In this document: positions 24,219 to 32,876 of the stretch, one piece after another
Position numbering within the stretch: position 1 is the first letter of the stretch
How the letters are laid out: each line of letters opens with the position of its first letter
Source: Streptomyces mutomycini
GTDB taxonomy: Bacteria > Actinomycetota > Actinomycetes > Streptomycetales > Streptomycetaceae
Direction of reading: 5' to 3'
Assembly: GCF_001700505.1 (NCBI RefSeq)
Contig: NZ_MAPV01000094.1
Coordinates: 1-64,000, forward strand
DNA: 64,000 nucleotides
Made by a program: the position numbers and the translations under genes
Notes under the pieces: generated by a model
Database searches by the model: none
The model's input: only the letters and a program-made list of their open reading frames with translations
What the model was told of the DNA's origin: nothing

Positions 24219-27137
24219 TCAGTAGCTGGGGAGCCGGCGGGGACCGAGATCGCTGCGGGCCGGTGGCGGCGCGAGCCGGACGCTCGCTCCGAGCACCGTC
24301 AGCCCCTGCGTGGCCACGACCACGGGCTCCAGGGTGACCGAGACGACCTCGGGGTGGTCGTCGACGAGCCGGGACACCCGCAGGAGGAGTTCTTCGAGCG
24401 CCTCGGTGTCCGCCGGCGCGGAGCCGCGCCAGCCGAACAGCACCGGAGCCGCCTTGATGGAGCGGATCAGTTCGGCGGCGTCGCGGTCGGTGGCGGGCAC
24501 GAGCCGGTGGGCCGTGTCGCCCAGGAGTTCGGAGGGGGCGCCGGCCAGACCGAAGGAGAGGACGGCGCCTGCGGCGGCGTCGATGGACGCCCTGACGACG
24601 GTGTCGACGCCCCTGGGCGCCATGGCCTGGACGACTGGGCGCAGTTCGGCGGGCGTGCCGAGCAGGTCGGTCAGTTCGGCGTACGCCCGGCGCAGGGCGT
24701 CCTCGTCGACGAGGTCGAGCCGGACTCCCCCGAGGTCGGCGCGGTGCCGGAGATGGGGTGCGGTGGTCTTGAGGGCCACCGGGTAGCCGAGCTCCGCGGC
24801 GGCTGCGACGGCGGCCTCCGCCTCGGGGGCAGGCAGCGCCGGCCGTACGGTCACGCCGTAGCGGGCGAGCAGCTCGCGGGCCTCGTCGTGGGTGAGGGGG
24901 CGGCCACGCGGGTCGGGGTCCGGGCCGAGCAGCGTCTCGATCAGCCCGGCGGTGCCGTGCTCGTCGATGGTGTCGCCCAGGAATTCGGGGACTTTGCCGG
25001 GGGAGGCCGCCTGGCGCCGCCACTGGGCGTACTTCACCGCCTCGGCGAGCGCGCGGACGGCTCGCTCGGCGGCGGGGTAGGCGGGGATCCGGCCCGCGGA
25101 GGGTTCCGGGTGGCCGGCGGTGCCCGCGCCCCTTCCGGGCGCGGCCGGTGCCGGGTCGCCGGTCCGGGGCCCGCCCTCGGCCGGCGCGCCGGAGGGGGCC
25201 GGAGTGGGGAGCTGTGGCCGCCGGGCGGCCGGAGGTCCCGCCTGCCGGGGCGCGGGCGGGCCGGCGGTGCTCGTGGCGGCGGCGAGGGCCTGCGCCAGGC
25301 CGCCCATCTCCACGTGCACCACCGCCACCGGCTTGGCCGGGCCGGTGGCCGCCGCCTCCCGCAGCGCGGCCGCGAGGACCTCCCCCTCCCCGGTCTCCGC
25401 CTCTCCGTTCTCCCCCACCCAGGGGATCGCTGTCACGATCACGGCGTCGCACGTCCCGTCGGCGAGCGCCTCGGCCAGCGCGCGCCGGAAGTCCTGCGGG
25501 CCCGCCGCCGTGGTGAGGTCGCGGGGCTGGCGCGGGCGCAGTCCTTCCGCCAGGCAGGCGTCGTAGGTGAGGAGGCCGAGCGACTCCGAGTTGCCCAGGA
25601 TCGCCACCCGTGGGCCGTTCGGCAGGGGCTGGCCGGCGAGGAGCAGCCCGACGTCCGCCATCTCCGTCACCGTGTCGACGCGGATCACTCCCGCCTGGCG
25701 CATCAGAGCGGACACCGTCGCGTCGGGGATGCGGCTGACCGGTACGGCGTGGCCCTGCGGGTTGGAACCGCTGTGCCGGGCGCCCTTCACCACGACGACG
25801 GGCTTCACGGCGGCCGTCCGGCGGGCGAGCCGGGTGAACTTGCGCGGATTGCCGAGTGATTCGAGGTACAGCAGGGCGACGTCGGTGCCCTGGTCCTCGT
25901 ACCAGTACTGCAGGAAGTCGTTGCCCGAGACGTCGGCCCGGTTGCCCGCCGAGATGAAGGCCGACAGCCCCGCGCCCCTGCGGTGGAGACCGGACAGGAC
26001 GGCGATCCCGATAGCGCCGGACTGAGTGAAGAGCCCGATGCGCCCGGCCTTGGGGGACTCGGGGGCGAGGGAGGCGTTGAGGCGGACCGTGTCGGAGGTG
26101 TTGATGATGCCGAAGGCGTTCGGCCCGATGATCCGCATGCCGTACGAGCGCGCCTGCCGGACCAGTTCCCGCTGCCGCTCCCGGCCGTCGGCGCCGCGCT
26201 CGGCGTACCCGGCCGTGAGGACGACGAGCCCTTGCACCCCGTGTTCGCCGCAGTCGGCGACGGCCTCGGGCACCCGGTCCGCGGGGACGGCGACGACCGC
26301 GAGGTCGACCTGCTCGCCGATGCCGCCCACGGAGCGGTGGGCGGGCACTCCGTCGACCGTGTCCAGGCCCGGGGGGAAGGAGGTGTTCACCGCGTACGTG
26401 CGTCCGGTGAAGCCCGAGCCGAGGAGATTGCGCAGCACGGTCCGGCCCACGCCGCCGGGTTCGCGGCCGACTCCGATGACGGCGACGGACCCGGGGGCCA
26501 GCAGACGCTGGACGGAGCGCGCTTCGGCCCGCTGTTCGCGGGCGCGCTGGACGGCGAGGGACTCGGCCGTGGGCTCCAGGTCGAGGGTGAGGTGGACGGA
26601 GCCTTCCTCGAAGCTGCGCTGCTGGGTGAAGCCCGCGTCCCGGAACACCTTGATCATCTTGTTGTTGGCGGGCAGCACCTCGGCCGCGAAGCGGCGGATG
26701 CCCCGTTCCCTGGCCACCGCCGCGATGTGTTCGAGGAGGGCCGACGCCACGCCGCGGCCCTGGTGGGCGTCCTGGACGAGGAACGCGACCTCGGCCTCGT
26801 CCGCCGGGGCCGATGCGGGCCTGCCCTGCTCGTCGATCCGGTCGAAACGGACGGTGGCGATGAACTCGCCGCCGATCGTGACGGCCAGGCCCACCCGGTC
26901 GACGTAGTCGTGATGGGTGAAGCGGTGCACGTCACGGGCGGAGAGACGCGGATACGGGGCGAAGAAGCGGTAGTACTTCGACTCGTCGGACACCTGCTCG
27001 TAGAAGCTGACCAGCCGCTCGGCATCGTCCGTGGTGATGGGCCTGATGCGCGCGGTGCCACCGTCACGGAGCACCACGTCGGCCTCCCAGTGGTCGGGGT
27101 ACGCGTGATGCGGACTCTGCTCCGGAGTGGGCTCCAT
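24219..27137 (-). CDS. GNAT acetyltransferase fused to an ADP-forming acyl-CoA synthetase-like module
   Basis: A 972-residue fusion. The N-terminal GNAT domain (about 15-185) has the acetyl-CoA loop VQDAHQGRGVASALL and FRDAGF. It is followed by a CoA-binding Rossmann domain (VAVIGVGREPGGVG), a succinyl-CoA-ligase-like domain (GPNAFGIINT; FTQSGAIGIAVLSGL), a Pro/Ala-rich linker (about 655-720), and a C-terminal ATP-grasp domain (LARYGVTVRPALPAPEA; YPVALKTTAPHLRHRADLGGV). Protein acetyltransferases of the Pat family combine the same modules, often GNAT last. In the segment aligned with the catalytic His (GHAVPVSRIPDATVSALM) the His column looks displaced, so synthetase activity is doubtful. The start is ATG 27135-27137 or TTG two codons earlier; no clear ribosome site decides. 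Confidence 0.85.
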   Translation of the reverse strand: MEPTPEQSPHHAYPDHWEADVVLRDGGTARIRPITTDDAERLVSFYEQVSDESKYYRFFAPYPRLSARDVHRFTHHDYVDRVGLAVTIGGEFIATVRFDRIDEQGRPASAPADEAEVAFLVQDAHQGRGVASALLEHIAAVARERGIRRFAAEVLPANNKMIKVFRDAGFTQQRSFEEGSVHLTLDLEPTAESLAVQRAREQRAEARSVQRLLAPGSVAVIGVGREPGGVGRTVLRNLLGSGFTGRTYAVNTSFPPGLDTVDGVPAHRSVGGIGEQVDLAVVAVPADRVPEAVADCGEHGVQGLVVLTAGYAERGADGRERQRELVRQARSYGMRIIGPNAFGIINTSDTVRLNASLAPESPKAGRIGLFTQSGAIGIAVLSGLHRRGAGLSAFISAGNRADVSGNDFLQYWYEDQGTDVALLYLESLGNPRKFTRLARRTAAVKPVVVVKGARHSGSNPQGHAVPVSRIPDATVSALMRQAGVIRVDTVTEMADVGLLLAGQPLPNGPRVAILGNSESLGLLTYDACLAEGLRPRQPRDLTTAAGPQDFRRALAEALADGTCDAVIVTAIPWVGENGEAETGEGEVLAAALREAAATGPAKPVAVVHVEMGGLAQALAAATSTAGPPAPRQAGPPAARRPQLPTPAPSGAPAEGGPRTGDPAPAAPGRGAGTAGHPEPSAGRIPAYPAAERAVRALAEAVKYAQWRRQAASPGKVPEFLGDTIDEHGTAGLIETLLGPDPDPRGRPLTHDEARELLARYGVTVRPALPAPEAEAAVAAAAELGYPVALKTTAPHLRHRADLGGVRLDLVDEDALRRAYAELTDLLGTPAELRPVVQAMAPRGVDTVVRASIDAAAGAVLSFGLAGAPSELLGDTAHRLVPATDRDAAELIRSIKAAPVLFGWRGSAPADTEALEELLLRVSRLVDDHPEVVSVTLEPVVVATQGLTVLGASVRLAPPPARSDLGPRRLPSY

Positions 27138-27251
27138 GGCCAAAGCCTACGGCCCGTCGCACCGGTCGCGGCGGGATGGCGGCAGGGGCACGCTGAGGGA
27201 GCCGGCGGGCGGGCGGCGGCGCCGGGCACGGCAGTCCGGCGTGCATGAGAG

Positions 27252-27267
27252 ACTGGTCTAGACAACT
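27252..27267. promoter_or_regulatory. DasR box (dre) upstream of ptsH
   Basis: ACTGGTCTAGACAACT matches the known DasR-responsive element consensus ACTGGTCTAGACCACT at all but about one position. It lies 25 bases before the ptsH start. DasR is the GntR regulator that represses N-acetylglucosamine uptake and PTS genes; glucosamine-6-phosphate releases it. Confidence 0.85.
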
Positions 27268-27291
27268 CATCGTTACGTGAAGGGCAGAACC

Positions 27292-27573
27292 ATGGCTGAG
27301 CGCCGCGTCAACGTCGGTTGGGCCGAGGGCCTGCACGCCCGCCCCGCTTCCATCTTCGTCCGTGCCGCAACGGCCTCCGGCGTCCCCGTGACGATCGCCA
27401 AGTCGGACGGCAACCCGGTGAACGCCGCTTCCATGCTCGCGGTGCTCGGCCTGGGCGCCCAGGGTGGCGAGGAGATCGTGCTCGCGTCCGAGGCCGACGA
27501 CGCCGAGGCGGCCCTGGACCGCCTGGCGAAGCTGGTTGCCGAGGGGCTCGAGGAGCTTCCGGAGACCGTCTGA
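27292..27573 (+). CDS. ptsH: HPr phosphocarrier protein of the PTS
   Basis: The 93-residue phosphocarrier that passes phosphate from enzyme I to the sugar-specific EII proteins. The active-site loop GLHARPAS places the phospho-histidine at His15; Ser47 in NAASMLAVL corresponds to the regulatory Ser46 of Firmicutes, though Streptomyces is not known to use HPr kinase. ATG 27292 (MAERRVNVGWAEGLHARP) has GAAGGG upstream; the in-frame ATG at 27277 is rejected. The gene stands alone, under a DasR box at 27252-27267, and is followed by a good terminator. Confidence 0.95.
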   Translation: MAERRVNVGWAEGLHARPASIFVRAATASGVPVTIAKSDGNPVNAASMLAVLGLGAQGGEEIVLASEADDAEAALDRLAKLVAEGLEELPETV

Positions 27574-27606
27574 TTCCGGCAGCCCCGGACTGGAGTCTTT
27601 TCCACG

Positions 27607-27650
27607 GAAAAGCCGCGGCATCCCCCACCGGGATCCGCGGCTTTTCTGTT
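27607..27650 (+). terminator. Intrinsic terminator of ptsH
   Basis: GAAAAGCCGCGG pairs with CCGCGGCTTTTC (27607-27618 with 27635-27646), extended inside by ATCCC/GGGAT, and followed by TGTTT. Confidence 0.88.
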
Positions 27651-27755
27651 TCCGGGCCAGAGCGATGAACCAGGTGGCCGCGCCCCGGAAATCTGATTCA
27701 GGGCAGCAAAAAGAAAGCGCATCGAGAATTACTCTCTTTGTATACGGCGCAATTG

Positions 27756-28460
27756 TTAATGGCGGGCTCCCGCGGTGTTTACGGGGTGTTGCGAAGTCCT
27801 CACCCGGGCCGCCCCCGCCCCGCGCCCCGGCAGGTCCACACCCCGCAGCCGGTGGGCGGTGGTGGCGCGCTCCGCGTGCTGGGCCGCCAGCGCCCTGGCC
27901 CGTTCCGGGTCGCGGCGCGCCACGGCGTCGACCAGCGCCCCGTGCGCGGCCCAGGAGTCCGCGGGGCGGGCCGGCTGCTCGACGGCGTACATCCAGGCGA
28001 TCTTGTGCCGGAGCTGGGTGAGCAGCGCGATGAGCGCGGGGCTGCCCGAGGCCTGCGCCAGCGTCTCGTGGAACCAGCCGCCCAGGGAGCGCAGATCCTC
28101 CCCCTCGCCCCGGCGCACCCGCTCCTGCCCCAGCCTGACCAGGCCGCGAAGCACCTTCAGATGCGCCTCGGTACGGCGCTGGGCGGCCCGCGCCGCACCG
28201 AGGGGCTCCAGGAGCATCCGGATCTCGAGGAGGTCGGCGGCCTCCTGCTCCGTGGGTTCCGCGACACAGGCACCGGCGTGCCGGCGGGTGACGACGAACC
28301 CCTCGGACTCCAGGGTGCGCAGCGCCTCGCGCACGGGGACGCGGGATACGCCGTAGCGGCGCGCAAGCACCTCTTCGGTGAGGCGGCCGCCGCGCTCGAA
28401 GACACCCGAGACGATGTCGTCACGGATTGCCGTGCATACCGAATGCGCGGGAATGCGCAT
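27756..28460 (-). CDS. GntR-family transcriptional regulator (FCD type)
   Basis: A 234-residue regulator. The N-terminal winged helix (about 5-70) reads IRDDIVSGVFERGGRLTEEVLARRYGVSRVPVREALRTLESEGFV, the GntR signature, followed by an all-helical FCD ligand domain (about 80-215) with GWFHETLAQASGSPALIALLTQLR. FCD regulators usually sense organic acids. A GGAGG site precedes ATG 28458-28460. The stop is an unusual TAA in an AT-rich stretch (27700-27780). Neither neighbour is on the same strand close by, so the target cannot be inferred. Confidence 0.88.
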   Translation of the reverse strand: MRIPAHSVCTAIRDDIVSGVFERGGRLTEEVLARRYGVSRVPVREALRTLESEGFVVTRRHAGACVAEPTEQEAADLLEIRMLLEPLGAARAAQRRTEAHLKVLRGLVRLGQERVRRGEGEDLRSLGGWFHETLAQASGSPALIALLTQLRHKIAWMYAVEQPARPADSWAAHGALVDAVARRDPERARALAAQHAERATTAHRLRGVDLPGRGAGAARVRTSQHPVNTAGARH

Positions 28461-28623
28461 GTCCGAACCTCCGCCTTAATCCCCGCGAAACGCGGCCGAT
28501 CGACGCCTGTTCTGTGACTCTATTGCAACCGGCCGGAATTTCCGATGGCGGGGTGGAATCCATGGATATCTTTTGGCCGGGGGCCACTTCCGCGAGGGCT
28601 TCGGCGGGTGCCTCCCCGGGACA

Positions 28624-28660
28624 CGGCGAAGGCCCCGGCGGGTGCCGGGGCCTTCGTCGG
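28624..28660 (-). terminator. Terminator of the M23 peptidase gene
   Basis: CGAAGGCCCCGGC and GCCGGGGCCTTCG form a 13-bp stem around a GGGT loop, 22 bases beyond the M23 stop codon on the minus strand. Confidence 0.85.
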
Positions 28661-28682
28661 AGCGGTGCCGTGCGGGAAGGTG

Positions 28683-29486
28683 TCAGACCTGGACGCCGTG
28701 GGCGCGGAGGTAGGCGACGGGGTCCATGTCCGAGCCGTACTCGGGGGTGGTCCGGGCCTCGAAGTGCAGGTGCGGACCGGTGGAGTTGCCGGTCGAGCCG
28801 GAGACGCCTATCTGCTCGCCCGAGCCGACGCTCTGGCCGACGGAGACGCCGATCGAGGAGAGGTGGCCGTACTGGGTGTACGTGCCGTCCTTCATCCTGA
28901 GCACGATGTTGTTGCCGTACGCGCCGCCCCAGCCCGCCTCGACGACCGTACCGGCGCCGACAGCGACGACGGATGTGCCGGACGCCGCCTGGAAGTCCAC
29001 GCCGGAGTGGCTGCCGGAGGACCAGAGCGCCCCACCGGACTGATAGCCGGTGGTCACGTGCGAGCCGTCGACGGGGAGGTGGAAGGAGTTGAGCCGGGCC
29101 CGCTCGGCGGCGCGTGCGGCACGCGCCTTCTCCTCGCGGACCTCCTCGGCCCGGGCCTCCGCCTTGCGCTTGGCCTCGGCCTCCGCCCTGGCCTCGGCCT
29201 CCGCCCTGGCCTTCGCTTCGGCCGCGGCCTTCGCGGCCGCGTCGGCCTGGCGCTGCTGGGCCTTCGCCTGAGCCTCGATCTGGGCGGCGAGGGTGTTGTC
29301 GAGGGCGACGGTCTGGGTCAGACCGGTGGCGGCGGTGGCGGGCTCGGAGTCCGCGGCGACGGCGGGGGAGGCCGTGGCACCGATGACACCGGTGGTGGCC
29401 AGGGCCGCGATGCCGGCGACCTTGGCGCTCTTGCGCGTCAGGCGGCTCGGGGCACGGTGCTTCCCGGTGGCACGGATGAACGCCAT
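28683..29486 (-). CDS. Secreted M23 (LytM-type) cell-wall endopeptidase
   Basis: A 267-residue exported peptidoglycan hydrolase. It has a signal peptide with a long basic n-region (MAFIRATGKHRAPSRLTRKS) and cleavage near AVA-AD (about 45), a long Ala/Glu/Lys/Arg coiled-coil (about 65-130, AEAKARAEAEARAEAEAKRK), then the M23 domain (about 135-267) with zinc ligands in GSHSGVDF and the HLHFE motif of GPHLHFEAR. It would cut peptide cross-links in the wall. The leader carries a ydaO-type c-di-AMP riboswitch (29512-29665), a known arrangement for Streptomyces wall hydrolases, and expression should fall when c-di-AMP binds. Confidence 0.92.
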   Translation of the reverse strand: MAFIRATGKHRAPSRLTRKSAKVAGIAALATTGVIGATASPAVAADSEPATAATGLTQTVALDNTLAAQIEAQAKAQQRQADAAAKAAAEAKARAEAEARAEAEAKRKAEARAEEVREEKARAARAAERARLNSFHLPVDGSHVTTGYQSGGALWSSGSHSGVDFQAASGTSVVAVGAGTVVEAGWGGAYGNNIVLRMKDGTYTQYGHLSSIGVSVGQSVGSGEQIGVSGSTGNSTGPHLHFEARTTPEYGSDMDPVAYLRAHGVQV

Positions 29487-29511
29487 GGAGGGGCTTGTTC
29501 CTTTCCTTCCT

Positions 29512-29665
29512 TCTCGCCTACCGGGTTAGCTGACGGGTTCGGAGCAGGAAGGTCTCCTACGGCCCCCTCCGCCTCGTGCGAGACGCAGGGATCCGATTCA
29601 CCCCAGGGACTTCGTGGGTCCCCGGCTCCCCAGGCTCGCGCCTGACGGGGACTCGGCGATGACTG
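29512..29665 (-). ncRNA. ydaO-yuaA riboswitch (cyclic di-AMP sensor)
   Basis: Read on the minus strand, the leader contains the conserved ydaO landmarks in order: CGCCGAGTCCCCG, GAGCCGGGGACCCA, GTCCCTGGGGTGAATC, a variable arm, then CCGAACCCGTCAGCTAACC and GGTAGGCGAGAAGGAAGG. These are the core stems and the pseudoknot-forming tail of the c-di-AMP riboswitch seen before Streptomyces wall-hydrolase genes. It ends 26 bases before the M23 start. Boundaries are approximate. Confidence 0.88.
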
Positions 29666-29812
29666 TCCGGCGCCGCGGTCGCGGCTTTCGTCCGGCGGAC
29701 AGACGAGCCGACGCTAGAGCGGGCCTCTTTCGCCCACCAAACGGAAAGGGCCTTTTGTCGCACATCCCACAGGATGAACCGAACTTTCTTTGCGAAACGG
29801 ACAAATGACCGA

Positions 29813-29840
29813 ACCCCGGCGAGAAAGCGCTCGCCGGGGT
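29813..29840 (-). terminator. Terminator of the M16 peptidase operon
   Basis: ACCCCGGCGAG pairs with CTCGCCGGGGT around a 6-nt AAAGCG loop, starting 19 bases beyond the minus-strand stop at 29859. The 29666-29812 stretch between it and the riboswitch should hold the M23 promoter, of which I see no clear boxes. Confidence 0.8.
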
Positions 29841-29858
29841 CCGTCATGTCCTGTTCCG

Positions 29859-31271
29859 TCAGCCGCTGACGACCGACACCTCGCCGATGCCGAGCGCCCT
29901 CACGGGCTCCGCGATCTGCGCGGCGTCGCCGACCAGGACGGTGACGAGCCGGTCGACCGGGAAGGCGTTGACCACGGCGGCGGTCGCCTCGACGGTACCG
30001 GTCCCGGCCAGACGCGCGTACATCTGCGCCTGGAAGTCGTCCGGGAGGTGCTGCTCCACCTGGTCGGCGAGGGTGGCGGCGACGGAGGCCGCCGTCTCGT
30101 ACTTCAGCGGGGCGACGCCCACGAGGTTCTGCACGGCGGTCTCGCGCTCCGCGTCGGTGAGCCCTTCGGCAGCCAGAGTGCGCAGCACCTTCCAGAGGTC
30201 GTCGAGTGCGGGGCCGGTGGACTCCGTGTCGACGGATCCGCTGATGGCGAGCATCGCGGCGCCCGCAGCCCCTGAAGCCGATCCGGGGGCCGTCGAGCGG
30301 AGCACCTGGCCGAAGGCCCGGACGCCGTAGGTGTAGCCCTTCTCCTCGCGCAGCACGCGGTCCAGCCGGGAGGTGAGGGTGCCTCCCAGGCAGTAGGTGC
30401 CGAGGACCTGGGCGGGCCACACGCTGTCGTGCCGGTCCGCTCCGATCCGGCCGATCAGCAGCTGCGTCTGCACAGCTCCGGGACGGTCCACGATGACGAC
30501 GCGGCCGGAGTCGTCCGCGGTGATCGGAGGCACGGGCCGGGACTGGCCGGCATTGCCGGACCAGTCCCCTACGGTGTCGGCGAGCAGTGCGTCCAGGTCC
30601 ACCTCGGTGAGGTCCCCCACGACGACCGCCGTCGCGGTGGACGGACGGACATGGGCGTCGTAGAAGGCGCGCACGGCGGCGGCGTCGATCCGGCGGACCG
30701 TCTCCTCGGTGCCCAGGCGCGGACGCGACATCCTCGCCGTGGCGGGGAAGAGCTCCTTGGAGAGCTGCTTGGCGGCCCGCCGGGCCGGGTTGGCCTGCTC
30801 GTGCGGGATCTCGTCGAGCCGGTTGCCCACCAGGCGCTCGACCTCGCTCTCCGCGAAGGCCGGGGCCCGCAGGGCCTCGGCGACCAGGCCGAGGGCCTTG
30901 GCCAGCCGGGAGACCGGGACCTCCAGGGAGACGCGCAGCCCCGGGTGGTCCGCGTGCGCGTCGAGCGTGGCACCGCACCGCTCCAGCTCGGCGGCGAACT
31001 CCTCCGCGGAGTGCTTGTCCGTGCCCTCGGACAGCGCGCGCGCCATGATCGTGGCCACGCCGTCCAGGCCCTCGGGCTCGGCGTCCAGCGGGGCGTCGAG
31101 GAAGATCTCCACGGCAACGACCTGCTGGCCGGGGCGGTGGCAGCGCAGCACGGTCAGCCCGTTGGGCAGGGCGCCGCGCTCGGGCGCGGGGAAGGCCCAG
31201 GGCCTGGCCTCACCGGCGGTCGGCTGCGGGTGGTACTCCATCGCTACTCCAGTCACGGCGGCGTCGGTCAC
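29859..31271 (-). CDS. M16-family peptidase homologue lacking the zinc motif
   Basis: A 470-residue protein of the M16 (insulinase/mitochondrial processing peptidase) family. The position that holds HxxEH in active members reads differently here (LDGVATIMARALSEGT), so no zinc site is present. Conserved later motifs remain, including GGTLTSRLDRVLREEKGYTYGVRAF. It starts at GTG 31269-31271, whose GTGA overlaps the stop of the zinc-bearing partner gene. Bacterial M16B proteases commonly work as such heterodimers, with one catalytic and one structural subunit holding the Arg/Tyr pair. The open frame upstream to 31523 is antisense noise. Confidence 0.88.
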   Translation of the reverse strand: MTDAAVTGVAMEYHPQPTAGEARPWAFPAPERGALPNGLTVLRCHRPGQQVVAVEIFLDAPLDAEPEGLDGVATIMARALSEGTDKHSAEEFAAELERCGATLDAHADHPGLRVSLEVPVSRLAKALGLVAEALRAPAFAESEVERLVGNRLDEIPHEQANPARRAAKQLSKELFPATARMSRPRLGTEETVRRIDAAAVRAFYDAHVRPSTATAVVVGDLTEVDLDALLADTVGDWSGNAGQSRPVPPITADDSGRVVIVDRPGAVQTQLLIGRIGADRHDSVWPAQVLGTYCLGGTLTSRLDRVLREEKGYTYGVRAFGQVLRSTAPGSASGAAGAAMLAISGSVDTESTGPALDDLWKVLRTLAAEGLTDAERETAVQNLVGVAPLKYETAASVAATLADQVEQHLPDDFQAQMYARLAGTGTVEATAAVVNAFPVDRLVTVLVGDAAQIAEPVRALGIGEVSVVSG

Positions 31272-32629
31272 TTGTCGGCCCCCTCGTGCGCGTCGGTGCC
31301 GTCGGTCTCGTCGGTCTCGTCGACCGGTTCGACCGGCTCGTAGACCAGGACCGCACGGTTGTCGGGGCGCAGATGCGCCTGAGCGGCGGCCTTGACCTCG
31401 TCGGCCGTCACGTCGAGCACGCGGCCCACCGCGGTCAGGGCGAGCTGCGGGTCGCCGAACAGGACGGCGTACCGGCACAGTTCGTCCGCGCGGCCCGCGA
31501 CCGTGCCGAGTCGGTCCAGCCACTCGCGCTCCAACTGTGCCTGGGCGCGTTCCATTTCCTCCGGCGTGGGGCCTTCCTCGGCGAACCGGGCGAGCTCCTC
31601 GTCGACGGCGGCCTCGATCTGCGGCACCTCGACGCCACCGGACGTCTTGACGTCCAGCCAGCCCAGCGAGGGCGCGCCGGCCAGCCTGAGCAGCCCGAAT
31701 CCCGCGGCCACCGCCGTACGGTCACGGCGGACCAGGCGGTTGTGCAGGCGGGACGACTCACCGCCGCCGAGCACGGTCAGTGCCAGGTCCGCGGCGTCGC
31801 ACTCGCGCGTCCCGTCGTGCGGCAGCCGGTAGGCGGCCATCAGCGCACGCGCGGGGACCTCCTCCTGCACCACTTCGCGCAGCTGCTCGCCGATGGTCCC
31901 GGGCAGTGTGCCGTCGCGCGGGGGCTGCTTGCCGTCGTGGGAGGGGATGGAACCGAAGTACTTCTCGATCCAGGCGAGCGTCTGCTCCGGGTCGATGTCC
32001 CCGACCACGGAGAGCACCGCGTTGTTCGGCGCGTAGTACGTGCGGAAGAACGCCTGCGCGTCCTCCAGCGTCGCCGCGTCCAGGTCGGCCATGGAGCCGA
32101 TCGGCGTGTGGTGGTACGGGTGGCCCTCCGGGTAGGCGAGGGCGGTGAGCTTCTCGAACGCGGTGCCGTACGGGACGTTGTCGTAGCGCTGGCGGCGCTC
32201 GTTCTTCACCACGTCCCGCTGGTTCTCCATGGACTCCTCGTCGAGCGCGGCGAGCAGAGAGCCCATCCGGTCGGCCTCGAGCCACAGGGCCAGCTCCAGC
32301 TGGTGCGTGGGCATCGTCTCGAAGTAGTTGGTGCGTTCGAAGCTGGTCGTGCCGTTCAGGGAACCACCCGCCCCCTGCACCAGCTCGAAGTGTCCGTTCC
32401 CCTTGACCTGGCCCGAGCCCTGGAACATCAGGTGCTCGAAGAGGTGTGCAAGGCCCGTGCGTCCCTTGACCTCGTGGCGGGAGCCGACGTCGTACCAGAG
32501 GCAGACCGCGGCGACGGGGGTCAGGTGGTCCTCGGAGAGCACCACGCGCAGGCCGTTGGCCAGACGGTGCTCGGTCGCCGTCAAGCCGCCGGAACCGGCC
32601 TGGGCTGTGGCCGTGTGACCCATGGGCAT
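31268..32629 (-). CDS. M16-family zinc metallopeptidase (catalytic subunit)
   Basis: A 453-residue M16 peptidase with the inverted zinc motif HLFEH (in RTGLAHLFEHLMFQG) and the downstream metal Glu in ESMENQRDVVKNERRQR. It opens ATEHRLANGLRVVLSEDHLTPVAAVCLWYDVGSRHE. Two near start codons exist; ATG 32627-32629 has AAGGGA about six bases upstream and is preferred over the ATG two codons later. There is no signal peptide, so it should act in the cytosol, degrading peptides or processing a specific substrate. The stop is fused as GTGA to its zinc-less partner. Confidence 0.92.
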   Translation of the reverse strand: MPMGHTATAQAGSGGLTATEHRLANGLRVVLSEDHLTPVAAVCLWYDVGSRHEVKGRTGLAHLFEHLMFQGSGQVKGNGHFELVQGAGGSLNGTTSFERTNYFETMPTHQLELALWLEADRMGSLLAALDEESMENQRDVVKNERRQRYDNVPYGTAFEKLTALAYPEGHPYHHTPIGSMADLDAATLEDAQAFFRTYYAPNNAVLSVVGDIDPEQTLAWIEKYFGSIPSHDGKQPPRDGTLPGTIGEQLREVVQEEVPARALMAAYRLPHDGTRECDAADLALTVLGGGESSRLHNRLVRRDRTAVAAGFGLLRLAGAPSLGWLDVKTSGGVEVPQIEAAVDEELARFAEEGPTPEEMERAQAQLEREWLDRLGTVAGRADELCRYAVLFGDPQLALTAVGRVLDVTADEVKAAAQAHLRPDNRAVLVYEPVEPVDETDETDGTDAHEGADK

Positions 32630-32876
32630 GTACGTCCCTTCGATCGGTACAGGATTTCCTGCCGGACCTGCCACTCTAGGCAAGCGCACGGGCACCTGGC
32701 GAAGTTCCCGCCGGGTGAATGTTGTCGTAGATGCTGCCGTAAACAGGGGTTCCGCGAAGGCCCTGGGGGCCGCTTCGGACGGGTCGAGGTCGGCGCTGTC
32801 GGTGCGGCGGTCCACAATGGTCGGCGTCAGAACCTGAGGTTGCCCGACAGAATCTTGTGAAGGAGTCGCAGCCGCG

